In this document: positions 47,670-59,923 of the stretch, piece after piece | How positions within the stretch are numbered: the first letter of the stretch is position 1 | How the letters are laid out: every line of letters starts with the position of its first letter | Origin: Tethya wilhelma | Taxonomy: Eukaryota > Porifera > Demospongiae > Tethyida > Tethyidae | Assembly: GCA_964030475.1 (NCBI GenBank) | Contig: CAXIPT010000002.1 | Coordinates: 15,764,162-15,828,161 of the forward strand | Direction of reading: 5' to 3' | Length of the DNA stretch: 64,000 nucleotides | The notes under the pieces: generated by a model | Databases searched by the model: none | What the model saw: only the letters and a program-made list of their open reading frames with translations | What the model was told of the DNA's origin: nothing | Translations under genes and position numbers: made by a program

Positions 47670-47675
47670 TAAGCG
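47670..47675. other. Target site duplication, right (TAAGCG)
   Basis: Matches 42333-42338 exactly and abuts the 40-bp inverted end. Confidence 0.88.
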
Positions 47676-47920
47676 CTCAGAGATGCACAAAAGCCTCAGA
47701 TCTCAGAAACTACAGCATTTCGCAAGATCCTACACGACAAATTTCAAGATAATTTTGATTCATGAACGTAAGTACCTTCCATTTGGACTCTACAGCTGCC
47801 GTTCTTCAGATAACGTAGTAACAGACGGACACACACACACACACACAAAACGACTACCATAACCCTCTGCACGTGCTACGCACGTGCCGAGGCTTAATAA
47901 GTGGAACAAACTATGGCAGG

Positions 47921-48517
47921 CTAGTCTCGTCCCCAGACTCCACCCATTCTCCAAGGAGAAAGAGAGTCTGGTACGCTACGTCCAATTTCTTGGTTCTGCT
48001 GAGTCAGCATCAGACAGATATATCATGTGACCGTGCATGGCTTTGTACTACGCGCATCACGTGGTAGTCCCTGAGTGTATTTTCAGTATTTGTCATGAAA
48101 AGTTAGAAGATCTGCATATTTAGCTGCCTCTCATAGTCCTTTTGTTCGTGACAAATGCCACTAGTATGTCTGAGCTACACAATTATGGCACGGACAATCC
48201 AGAGAACTTGAAAACTATACAAAACGACCTTGAATCGGATATCAGTGCTGGCACTAAGCTGCAGAAGGAAATTCACCACAAGCGTGAAGTTAGTAAGCAA
48301 AAATCTTTGAATAAAACTGGACTAAAGTCTTGCTAGACACTGTATGACAATCACGCGCACTTCTATTGAACATCATGTGACACCTTGAATTCTGCAATCT
48401 GATTGGCTTGCACGTTTTCATGAATGCTGACTCAGCAAGAACCAAGAATTTGGATGTAGCGTACCAGACCCCTTTTTCCTCGCGCTTGTGCGAGGGTGGG
48501 GTCTGGGCACGAGACTA
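47921..48517. mobile_element. 597-bp foldback element with 8-bp target duplication
   Basis: Arms of about 90 bases (left from CTAGTCTCGTCCCCAGACTC, right ending GGGCACGAGACTA) are inverted repeats. ATGGCAGG flanks both ends (47913-47920 and 48518-48525). The ends resemble the 73-bp MITE at 13924. An internal frame of 64 codons shows no recognisable protein. Confidence 0.82.
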
Positions 48518-48709
48518 ATGGCAGGCATAAGCTATTCAAGTATACAGATCATTCTGTGAACCATTTACGACAATTAGCAATGAGGGATCAAAAATGAAAA
48601 TGAAGTAGTCATGTGCCGAAATTGAGACCATCCTTGTTCCAATACTTTTTACCGCACTGCCCATTCCTACACTGCTTATTTTTTGAAATTTTTACTACTT
48701 GTAGCAATG

Positions 48710-49468
48710 TAAAATGCAGTCACATGCATGATGGTTCATGGATGTAGCATACACAAGAATGATCCTTTATCCCTTTGAAAAAATACAGAACAAACTCAAC
48801 ACACAAAACTGATATTTCTTATAAGAAGATCAATCAACATGCAGTTTTGATACTATAATATTATGGCCATATTAAAGAGTCACGCTTAATAAATTTTGAG
48901 GTACATAATCATAGGTTTCACTGATTTAGAACACAAAATAAAAGAAATTTTTTCACGTACTAATGTGCCCCTTGTACAACTTGTGTGGGTTGTTTTGCAT
49001 TTATACATAAGAACACATAAAACTTATCGCTCATAGCTATATAGATGGGTGTATACAACTTCAGAATCCAACAAAACCCCTTTTCAAATGCTAATATGGC
49101 TGGCCCTTGAAGAAGATGCACGTTGTATGCATTTACTCCAGTAGACATGCATAGTAAAATCTTTTGTTCATATTGATCATGATGTGAGCCACACACCAGC
49201 TCCATTGATGAAAACAAACAGATGCAGTGATATTAGTGTGCATGGGTGGATAGATAGACTCGCATTACAATAATAATAGTATGACTGAACATTAATATGC
49301 ATAATCTCCCACACATGCACTGCTTGTGTATAAAAGCAAGAGTCAGTCCACACACAAATAAAAGTTCAAAGGACTCTGTTCTACCTGAACAGAGTAACTG
49401 GGAGAATACTTCAAAGTATCTACTGCAGGAGCTCTACATACAATCTACTATAGCTATTATATGCTCTC
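48710..49468. promoter_or_regulatory. Intergenic region with TATA box of the CAP-domain gene
   Basis: TATAAAA at 49329-49335, about 140 bases before the start codon of the next gene and in a suitable setting (GTGTATAAAAGCAAG), is a plausible core promoter. The rest of the stretch has no recognisable feature. Confidence 0.45.
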
Positions 49469-51857
49469 ATGCATACAGCCATGTCGATCCTAGGCTACCA
49501 GACCCAGTTCTTCTTACTGTTTCTAGTGGCTACTGGTCTCTTCCATCTTGGAGCAAGTGAGCATAAAGTCCAAAATAGAGCCAACAAAGGAGATAATGAT
49601 CTGAAACCGGCCAACATCCAGCCTGGTGGCTTGAAAGAGGTGGTGGAGAAGTTTAAAGGCTGGGAGAAGATTGTTGATACTCACAATCAATACAGAGCTT
49701 CAATTGAAGCTAGCAATATGAAAGAATTGGTGAGTCGACCATCATTGAATAAGCATATAATAATTTATTATATAGCTGCAGTGCTCTTAGTGTGTGAGCT
49801 TGCATTCAAAATTCATTCATTTCTATTCAGGAATGGAGCCAGGAGCTTGCTAAAATTGCTCAAGCCTTTGCAAAAAAGTGCATTCCATATTCTACTAATC
49901 GTCAACGCCACTCTCTCTCCAAGTCCTTCACCAGAGTGGGTGAGAATACCTTCTATGGCACTAAAGGAAAAGACTACCTGGCTGTGATCAAGATGTGGTA
50001 CAAAGAGGGAGAGGATTACAACTTCACTTCAAACTCTTGCCACAAAGAGAGCTGTGGTAACTATACACAGGTGACCATTATTATTACCAAGCTATTTTCA
50101 TATTGGGAGTATTTTTCTATGGCTTGCATGCACACATGAGAATTGGATTGATATAATATTGTAATGTATTGCATAATGATATATTTTATTTTCATCCCAT
50201 GCAGATGATTTGGGCTAGGACTGGTTATGTTGGATGTGGCATATCGGATTGTGAAAATGACTCGTTCAAGTTTGTCTGCAACTATGGAAAGAGGTACAGT
50301 ATGTAAGAGGCACGCATATATTCATAAAATAATACCCCAGAACATTAATTTTACCTTGGATTTAGGCTAATGTATACCTAACACCATTCTTCTCCTTCAA
50401 TTCAGTGGTAACATTGCAAGGACAAAACCCTACAAAGAAGGACCACGTTGTTCAGAATGTCCAAAAACCCACAATTGCAGCTCGCAGAAACTGTGTAAAG
50501 TGACATCGTCCATGGCCTCTGACGAGGACTCGGGCATCCAACAAGACAACTATCTGCATCAACTCCAAAAGAAGCTAGAAGATCACAGGAAGAAGAGAAG
50601 TGACGACGACAATGGTTACGACAATGGTGATGACAATGGTGATGACAACGGTGATGACGATGACAACGGTGATGACAATGGTGATGACAATGGTGACGAC
50701 AATGGCGACGACAATGGTGATGACGACAATGGCGACGACAACGGTGATGACGACAATGGCGACGACAACGGTGATGACGACAATGGCGACGACAATGGCG
50801 ATGACAATGGTGATGACGACAATGGTGATGACAACGGTGATGACGACAATGGTGATGACAACGGTGATGACGACAATGGCGATGACAACGGTGATGACGA
50901 CAATGGTGATGACAATGGTGACGACAATGGTGACGATAATGGCGATGACAATGGCTACGGCAATGGTGATGATATGCATGCTATGGGTGGCAACGATCCT
51001 CACTTCAGTGTGAAGCTCTCTGATGGTAACATTCTCTGTTACTCCGTACAAGGAGAAAAGAACAGCTACTTCAAGCTTCTTGGAAACGACTTGCTACAGG
51101 TAAATGCCAAGTTCATCCCGGATGAAAAGAATGACGTTAATACTTGGATTGGAGAAATTGGAATATCTGTGTTCAATTCAGCTATAAAAAATACCACCAA
51201 GATAAAGTTCGACATCAGCAACTTTCATGTGAACTTTAACGGAGAATTTTCACTCGATACTCATCAAATTGAACGGCTCATCATCACAAAAGCAAAGCTA
51301 CTCATATCTTCTCGGATTGGCACTCCTCATGCGAGAATCCAGACGGCCACCATCAACGTGGAATTCAGAGAATTGGGTCTGAACTTTACTGTTCGATTTA
51401 TCAAGCATCACCATCTCGACGTGTTCTGGGAGAGCCATGGATTGAGGAAGATGGAAGGAATCATAGGTAAGACTTTTAAGCTTAGCTTTATTGTATCTCT
51501 TGAATGGGCAAGCTATATAGCTATGGTATATATTAACTATTACACAAATCACACACACACGCTTATGTTTCAGGTCAATTTCTTCACAAGAGTGTGCAAA
51601 TTGATGAAGAAAAACATCTCCTTCATCTCCCCACTACAAAACACCCTATTCCGGTTGTGAGCACATCCATGTGGAAGTTCATGGAGAGTCATGATTCTTT
51701 CGGTAGTGACAAAGACCACACCTGTTGGTCCACTGTCCATCCCAGTAGCCAAGGAAAGGGTCTACTTCAAGGATCCTACCTCGATTACAAAGTGGCGGAT
51801 ATCTTTTCAGCTGGTTTTGATTCACAGTTGAATGTGGCAACAAATTTTACACTATAA
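49469..51857 (+). CDS. Secreted CAP/SCP-domain protein with Asp-Asn-Gly repeat and ITIH-like C-terminal domain
   Basis: Exons 49469-49729, 49831-50070, 50205-50293, 50406-51466 and 51574-51857 join to 644 residues (640 from the second ATG, 49481). A signal peptide (FFLLFLVATGLFHLGAS) leads to a CAP domain with THNQYRAS, GENTF, and NYTQMIWARTGYVGCGI; the His of the usual HYTQ is Asn. A Cys-rich hinge (CSECPKTHNC) follows, then about 115 residues of DDNGDDNG repeats (50605-50975), then NDPHFSVKLSDGNILCYSVQGE, which starts a domain like the C-terminal region of inter-alpha-trypsin-inhibitor heavy chains and runs to the end. CAP proteins act outside the cell in adhesion, defence or lipid binding; the acidic repeat should bind calcium. 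I know of no established protein with this combination. Confidence 0.82.
50605..50975 (+). repeat. Coding minisatellite (Asp-Asn-Gly)
   Basis: About 370 bases built from GATGAC, GACGACAATGGC and similar 6-, 12- and 15-base units, all multiples of three, so length changes keep the frame. It encodes the acidic linker of the CAP-domain protein. Confidence 0.92.
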
Positions 51858-53504
51858 AGTAGTGATGACTGCATAAGATTGTATGCATTCTATGTACATT
51901 TTAAAATTTTGTGATTTTTATCTCTTTTTAACTGCTGCTGGCTTTTTAGCAGACAATATTAAAAGGTATTGAAAAAAAGCAAAACTTTAAATTTGTTTTA
52001 AATGCATGCATGGGTCAAGCTGGTATAAACAGCTAACTTTATAAGTTAATAATATGCTTGTCACAAGTTGTACAAGCATAGATATTATAGACTACGTCAC
52101 GTAGTCTATATTATCTATGGTACAAGTAGCCAGTTGCTGAATGCATGCATACATGTGTTTCACAAAAGACTGTAAGAGACCAAAGTTTAAATTTATCACA
52201 GATGGATATGCTCTTAACTATAAGACTAGCTGATATGTGTACTTTTAACTATAGAGAGTGAACCGTTTATCACAAATCCACAACAGCCTTTTGAGAAGCT
52301 AATAATTATAGTTTCAGAGCTGGTGAATCTAGTCTATCGAGCTTCGTCATGTTGCACGCACGTGCCAACATGACGAAGGAAGAGGGTTTAGCTCGATAGA
52401 CTATGGTGAATCTCATGAAATGCTCTATAGTCTTCCTCATACACACCATTTTGTGTTCAATGATTGCTGCATGGTTCAACTGGCATCAAAAGATCTTTGC
52501 GGTGAATTTGCACCATCTTGTTTTATGGTTCGCCACATCTCACACATGCACCTATAATCTTAAGCTTCCCCAGTTGCTGTTTTGGCTCGTATGAATCTGA
52601 ACTATATATAGTTACTCTCATTATTTTTTCTCTCCCTGTAGTTTTGTACTCACACTGACAGCCAGATCTATACCATAATTTGGCATTCTGACAAATATTC
52701 TCCATACACTCGCTGTAAAATTCATGCAAAAAGCTGCGCTCGCTCAGGCTCGCCCCACAATGCCTTGCATTCTTCTAGTACGCTAATTGCCTGTTACTGG
52801 ATGGGTGGAGGTGACAAAGGAGTAGCTAGGGGTCACAGGGGAGTCAAGTCAATGGGGAGGTCAAAGGTCAACGAGGAAGCTTGGAAACAAAGCTACTCTC
52901 TGTCCCTTCGGGTGAGAATGTTTGAATCTTTCAAAAAGTGGTGTGTGCTGAAGCTGTGTTGAAGTATCACACACCTTATATCACAGCTTAATCCAAGAAT
53001 ACATGTTATCCCAAAATTTATTATCCTATGGACTTAAACAGCAATTGCATAATAATTCTTGCAGGAAAATTAATAGTTATGATGAACAGAAGTGAACAAG
53101 TAACAAGTCAAGTACAGAATAGAGTCTTATGTATATATATGACCACCCTCTACTGAGGGATATACTAGCCACAGTTAACATACAAACTAATGAACACTTA
53201 CAAGTGATGCAGCCTGAGCTAAAACAATATTAAAGTGGAACTCAAATGCAATTACTTTCACAAGCCTCAATAAAAATGAGATTTCTGGGATTGGTCTATT
53301 CCCTGATAGGGAATAATATAGAATTATTCGTGAAGCAGTAATCATGTACATTAGAATAATTTTGAAAGTGCTCTACACAAAATAAATTTTGCTCAATATA
53401 TCTGATGACACATAGCCATTACTGTCTAAAAGATCAAAAATACAACTTTCTCTTATGACAAAATATGAGTAAAAATGCAACCTACTATCATACCATTATT
53501 AACT
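51858..53504. other. Intergenic region with two hairpins and a dispersed repeat
   Basis: A 25-base palindrome at 52086-52110 (TATAGACTACGT, centre C) and a two-part hairpin at 52330-52403 (TAGTCTATCGAGC pairing with GCTCGATAGACTA, inner CATGTTG pairing with CAACATG). About 52520-52625 is the inverted copy of 38905-39000. No gene is recognised. Confidence 0.6.
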
Positions 53505-54425
53505 TTATAGTGCTTCAAAAAGTTCTAACACTTTTTGTCCTACTCTTGGGAAGTTTCTCACAAGGCACTCACAGAGCTGACCTAATGTTGAACAGGCCTG
53601 TGTGCTCTCTCTTAGACTCTGTTCCACACCCTCGCTAGCAGGTAGAACATGAAGAGCCACCACTCTTCTCTCTCCACTCCTAGCTGCAGAGTAGAACATG
53701 TACAGGTCTGTTGTACCAGTTAGCAGTTGCAGCTGGGCATTCTCAGGGGAGAAACAACAGCTGTGGATACACACCGTCCTATAGGAGATATAGCAAGAGA
53801 TTATGTAGCCTTCTTTGACTAGACCACAATAAGTTAAAGTTATCAGTCAGATGATGCATAACAATTGGTAAAGATCATCAATGTTAAAAGCATAGCACAC
53901 AACACATGAAGAGAGCACACCATTGTCAGTACCAATGAAAACAGAAGGAGGCCTGGAAATGAGGCTACACTAATATTGTTGGTGGCAGACACTAACCTTT
54001 CACTCAAGTATCCAAATTGTATCCCAGCATCTTTTAGGTCCAAATGAACGGACTGGACCCCAGATGGACTAAACAGACCCATTTCCAGTTTCTTGCTGAT
54101 CACCAGAGAAGGGCTAAAGGGAACATCGGGAAACAACCAGCAATGATAGAGCAGGTTCACCTCATTCGTATTGCTACAGCAAAACTTCTGACACAGACCA
54201 GGAGGTGCATAAGTGTGAATAATAAAGAAGAGATCCATGTTTGGTATTAGATTCAAACCAGATCCTTGATCTTGAGGTACACTAGAAGAGTTCATTCCCA
54301 AAGGAGTTTCTACTGGAAAGTCATTCATTGCCGTAAAACTGCTAGTTGGATTGTGCTGGTAAGTGCTTTCAAATGACAGTGCTCCACCACCACCTACTGT
54401 CTGTGATTCCTCTCCTTCCTCTACT

Positions 54426-54457
<32 letters not shown>

Positions 54458-56178
54458 TTCTTCTTCTTCTTCTTCTTCTTCTTCTTCTTCTTCTTCCTCC
54501 TCCTCCTCCTCCTCCTTGACACTGTGCACCGTGACAGCACTCAGTATGGTGAATGTCTCTTCATTGTCTAAGGTGATATCACTCTCAGACTCTGAACAAG
54601 TTGAGATGGACATTCGTTTCACATCCGAGACTAAAGCACTAAGGCGTTGAACATCAGTGAGAGAACTGGCACTGCTAGTTGTAGACAGATTGCTCTCCAC
54701 CGGAGCACTTCGTTGATGCCTCGTTACAGAGAGGATCCTCCTAGGAGGTGGATCTCCGTTTCCCGTTGGATTATTGAAAATGTTCTTTCCACTCTGAAAC
54801 TGATACCCCCTTCCCAGCTTCATTTGTCTGAGCTCCTTGAGCTGGGAGACTTCGTGAGATCCACTCCTTCCTCTCTTCTTACGTGACAGTCTCTCCAACG
54901 CCCCCTGACGAGCTGGGGATGCCAACAGATCTGAGACACTGTCGCTCTGCTCCTCTGTTTCATACAGCGTGGGAGGAGGTGGCGGACTCTCATCTATTCT
55001 CATACGTTTAGTGCTTGCTATCAGGTATTCGATGGAGCTACGGCGATAGAGAGCCTCCAGTTTGTGACAAGCTGAGTGTAAAGCCTTATTGACCAACTTC
55101 TTTGCAACAATTCTAATCTGCTCGCTGTAGTAGGCATCCGAGAGTGTATCACAAGGTATGGGAACAACCTCTGCTTGGAATGTGACGGTCTTGGTGTCAT
55201 CGTCATCATCTTCCAAATCATCACAGATGGCGGTGGTGCTACAGTCAGCGAGAAGATTAGAAGAACCACTCACATATCCATTGTAATCAATGCTGGGTTG
55301 TCTCCAATCCATTGACACTTCTGTACTGAGTTTTCTCAAACTAGGAGGAATCCTATCTATGGAGACAACCTTCTGTTGCTGGTAGCGAAGAGCACCTCCC
55401 ATGCATACAATTCTACTATGAGCTGCTCTCAAGGCAAAATCAACAATAGCCTTTGCTACCATTTGTTCATTGGTGAGGGTGGTGCCACCTGAGCTCATGT
55501 ACTGATTGCAGAGCGAGTAAATGTGAGCAGTGAGAGAGTCTTGTCTGCTGGCAGTGGTGTGTCTAGCTGGAGAGGATGTGGACAGTCTGGCATTTTGACC
55601 AGTCTCTGGTACAACACGGAGGTGGTTGAGGTTTAATGTAGTAAGCAAGTCTGGGGGTAGATTTTGAATAGACCTGCAGGAAGTTCAGGAAATAAGGCAG
55701 TCCAAACATGTTAAAATAAATATTAACTAGGGAGTATTATGAAAACAAGAAGCCAGTAAATAGTTTCATGATTTATAGTTAATTGTTGTACACATAGAAT
55801 ATCATCATAACAGACTGTAACACAACAAAACGGCTCTACTAGGTACCTGCTTGTAGCTGGAAACGACAACAAGACCATTGGCAGTGCAACAGAATAGTCA
55901 CTACCATAGACACCTATGTGTATATATGTGTATTGAGATGTGAGTAGGTAGTGTAGGGGCATTCCATTCAAACACACAAATGCACTTGCACTACAAGTCC
56001 TCAACATGGTGGGTTAGTTCCACTCACCAATGTGTGGTATCCTGTGATAACCAAAGCTGTGAATGGTAGTGAACTCCTCAGGTGACCTCAGAGAGAGAAT
56101 GAAGGCTGAAGTCTCATATGTACCAAGTACAATTGAATCCTTCTGTCGGTCTAACAAGCTCTCTGTACTGCCAGCCAT
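53505..56178 (-). CDS. Unrecognised 722-residue protein with poly-Glu tract
   Basis: Exons on the minus strand: 56178-56028, 55913-55847, 55673-53997 and 53778-53505; phases fit. The start is MAGSTESLLDRQKDSIVLG, then a beta-rich part (YETSAFILSLRSPEEFTTIH, YSVALPMVLLSFPA) that recalls beta-propeller strands, then a long low-complexity middle with two amphipathic helices (QMVAKAIVDFALRAA and IRIVAKKLVNKALHSA), acidic and basic patches and about 30 Glu in a row. The last 150 residues are again beta-rich (MDLFFIIHTYAPPG, VCIHSCCFSPENAQL). The two helices are reminiscent of protein kinase A anchoring helices, but this is a guess. No signal peptide; intracellular. I do not recognise the family. 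Confidence 0.75.
54418..54515 (-). repeat. Coding (GAA/GAG)n tract, poly-Glu
   Basis: A trinucleotide repeat of about 32 codons in the third exon of the unrecognised protein; length variation is expected between alleles. Confidence 0.9.
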
Positions 56179-56687
56179 TAGGTCTCATCTGTGGAGAATT
56201 TCAAAATACACAGTACCATAAATAAACACAGATCAAACTATACCAGTATGCATATAAAAATTAACCCTAATTATCACTCTCCATCCATTATTAAACTCAG
56301 TGACAGGGAAAAGTATGATTTAGTAGACTACGGCTTAATTATCGACAGCATAGCAGCCAATTTGAGGCCTGGTTTCTGTGAAAACACTGTGTTCAAGCAA
56401 GGAGACGACCATTTATGACCACTACACTCAAAAGTTTCAAGTTTCACAAACTGCACAACTGCACTGCCCTCTACGACTTCAAACGCACCATTAGAAAGGG
56501 GCAAGCTTACCTTAGAAGAATAAATCAGCACGAAAACAAGCGGAGTCTGCTGAGACCACAAACCACTCTCTGGCTGTACACCTTCTGCTGAAATGGCATA
56601 ATATACGGTTAGATTTACAGACATTTACGGTAAACAAAACGGAGTAAGATTACGATAGTATCCAGTTAGCACGTGGCAGATATATAT

Positions 56688-57731
56688 ATGGCACGAAAAA
56701 GAAAGTTGGCAGCTGCTGCAGCTGAAACTCCAGCCAAGAAAACCAAACTATCCACTGCTAATGACGAGAAGACAAAGTCTACACCTAGCAGGTTAGAGTG
56801 GAACCCATAATGTGAATAAGGAGAGCTTGGTTTCATACTGGAATCATTTAAAATATAGATCCAATGGCCAACACGCTGTGTCCTTGGATGAGAGCGTTGA
56901 GATGTTTCCTCGTGGAGGGCAGGAAACACTGACACTTCTGGAAAAGAGAGTGATTCACCAGAAAGCAAAACAAGATGTTCTTTTTGAAGAGGTGGAGGAA
57001 ATGAAATACCGTATAGCCGAAATATTGACAGGGATTTTAATTTGACGGTTTGACGGTCAAAGTTCAAATCATCAAATTTAAATTCGCCAATATTTTGGGT
57101 GCTGTATATGAATATATTATGCGCACACGCAAATCGTCAAATTTAAATCCGCCATTTTTTTTTTTTTTTTTTTTTGCGTTCTGCGGAGCAAACCGTCAAA
57201 TTTTTTGACCGTCAATATTTCCGGCTATATGGTAGACTTATTTTTTACCCCATAGTATTATTTTCCATACATGTACCTCAGGGTGTTGGAGTACATAAAG
57301 ATTCCGGTGAAGAGGTTGCTCCTGTTAAAGTCTCCAAAAAGAAGTCAAAGTCAACTGTTGCTCAACCTATAGTTGGTAAAGCCCAGACCAAGCGACTAGA
57401 AATGCTTAACATTAAGGTATGATAAGAATACACTAGGTTTTTTTTCATAATTAATTTTTGTTTTCCTTACTTTATAGAGGATGGTTCCTGGTATGCTGGT
57501 CCTTGGGGCTGTTCTGGATGTGCTTGAATATGAAGTGTTTGTCTCCCTGCCCTTCAACATGCGAGGTAGTGTTGCCATTAGCGATGTGTCTGATCATGTG
57601 ACTGAACTGATCAAGTCTGAAGCTGTGAAAATGGACAGTGACAATGAAGAAGAAGAAAACAACGAGGAGGTGTGTGTTGTGGGAGGATAGGCACTGGGTG
57701 TGTTAAATAAAAACAAGCAAACTTTGTTTCT

Positions 57732-57779
<48 letters not shown>

Positions 57780-57960
57780 GACAGTAGCTTCTTCCCTCCC
57801 AACTCTTGAACGTCTCTTCTCTGTGGGACAGCTGTTACCATGCTATGTCACCAAGGTAGAGGGAAGCACAAGAGTGAGGCTCTCTGTCAATCCATCACTA
57901 GTCAACTCCCACATTAATGCCAGAGACATCAAACCAGGAATGGTAAAAATCAATTGTTGT

Positions 57961-57994
<34 letters not shown>

Positions 57995-59876
57995 ATCTTT
58001 AGATGATAATGATTTACTGTATTAACATTTCAGGTTCTCTCCTGCTGTGTGAAGAGCATTGAAGACCATGGCTACATTGTTGACTTTGGTGTGACAGACA
58101 AGAGCGGCTTCTTGCTCAAAAAGAACACTGCTGAGTTCAGCAAAATCTACAACAGGGGGAAATCCCTAGTTATTGGTCAAGTGATGCAATGTTTAATTCT
58201 GTCAGGAGCTGATGCTCGCTCAGTGCCAGTGACTGTGAATCCATCTCAGGTGAAAGGAGCCTTGTTAACATCTGAGAGCCTCATTAGTATGAGTGCCTTG
58301 CTACCAGGAATGCTGGTGAATGCTGCTGTGAAAGAGGTGTGCTATATTGCAATGTGTGTCTGTGAATGTTGATGTATTGAATCATGTATTATTATGTATA
58401 CAATATATGCCAACAAACATTATAACAATATGTGTGTGTTTCTCTTCTCCTCAGGTTGCTCCTAACGGTCTCTCCATGACCTTCCTTGGTTGTTTCAATG
58501 GTGTAGTCAGCACTCGTCATCTACCTGCTCAGAGGGAGTTCTCCACTGATGGCTATCATGTGAAAAAGAAATACAAAGCCCGCTTGCTGTGGGTGGATAT
58601 ACCAGGGAAGACATTTGGAATGTCTCTACAGAAGCAGCTGGTCAGTGGGAGCTCCTTTGAATTCAGTGACATTGCGATTGGAGACAAATTTGAAGGTTAG
58701 TTTGGTGGTGTTGTGAAGATACATGTAGCTTTGCCAAAAAAAAAAAACCTGTGTTTCCCACTCCGGGAATCGAACCCGGGCCGCCTGGGTGAAAGCCAGG
58801 AATCCTAACCACTAGACCAAATGGGAAGCTGTGTCAATTATCTTATTGGGTTAGTTCTTTACAATGCTGTGTCACATCTTGTGTTTTGCAGCCGCAAGAG
58901 TCATTCATGTCGATCACTCCTCAGCCTTGTACTTGGAATTGAGCAATGACATCATTGGGTATGCCCCTACTTGGATGATTGATGATGACAAAGACCCATC
59001 GTCTTCCAAACACAAGGAGTACCACAAGGGATCCTCTCATGCCTGCAGGGTCATCCAATTCAACAAGATTGACGGACTGGTCATTGTTAGCCTGCAAGCA
59101 TCGATTCTCGAAAAGCCTTACTTGAAGTACTCTGACGTGCGTGTCGGGGAGGTTGTGTCCGGTACTGTGGACAGAGTTGGAGATTTTGGCCTCATTGTGT
59201 TTCTCACTGACTCCATCAGAGGCCTCTGTCCTCGTCTCCATCTCTCTGACGTCAAGTCCCTCACAGCCACTCCGAGAAGGAAGCACAAGGAGGGCTCCAA
59301 GGTGAAGTGCCGTGTGCTCAACGTTGAACCGTCACAGAGACGTCTCTTGCTCTCCTGCAAAAAGAGCTTTGTGCGATCATCGCTGGAACCACTGGTAGAC
59401 TACTCTCAAGCTGTCCCAGGCTCTATCTACCAGGGAGTGATATGGTCTGTTCATCACTATGGGTGCATTGTTCGATTCTACTCCAACGTGAGAGGCCTTG
59501 TTGTCAAGTCTGAGCTGAGCTCAACACAGATTGTCACAGACCCCACTCTTCACTTCTGGGCTGGCCAACCAGTAGAGTGTAGGGTACTCCAGAGTGAGCC
59601 GGAGGCAGAAAAACTCCTCCTATCTCTAAAGTTGGATGCTGCCGTCCCAGTGGAGGTTGGTGAGAGAGACACTCTTAGACCTGGCCAAATCATTAGTGCT
59701 GAGGTGACAGGTATTGCTTCGAATGGAATAAACTTGAGATACTCAGAAACTGGAGAACTGGTGTTTTTGCCGACGCTTCACCTCTCTGATACTGCTAGTT
59801 TCTGCCAGCCTCTCCTTTTCATGTACCAACAAAACCTTGAAAAGTGCTTGAAACAAGGTGTGTGTGTGTGTGTGTG

Positions 59877-59923
<47 letters not shown>

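Larger units (their letters stand above)
41297..48709. mobile_element. Outer inverted-repeat frame enclosing nested transposons
   Basis: About 41297-41400 (ACAAGTAGTAAAAATTTC ... GACTACTTCAT) and the reverse complement of about 48598-48709 match closely over 100 bases. Removing the three nested elements (41503-41867, 42339-47669, 47921-48517) leaves about 1.1 kb, with further matching inverted words inside (GCCTCGGCAC near 41884 and its complement near 47888). No own genes. The related foldback at 25690-26051 is the short version. Confidence 0.55.

Noticed and set aside
48142..48336. 64-codon frame in the 597-bp foldback
   Set aside because: Lies within the arms' interior of a non-autonomous element, with no recognisable domain.
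50575..51051. Long Val/Ile/Thr-, Ser/Pro/Leu- and Met/Thr-rich frames over the Asp-Asn-Gly repeat
   Set aside because: Other frames of the same minisatellite; only the Asp-Asn-Gly frame joins to flanking exons in phase.
54363..54650. Poly-Ser frame on the plus strand
   Set aside because: Reverse reading of the poly-Glu tract in the minus-strand gene.
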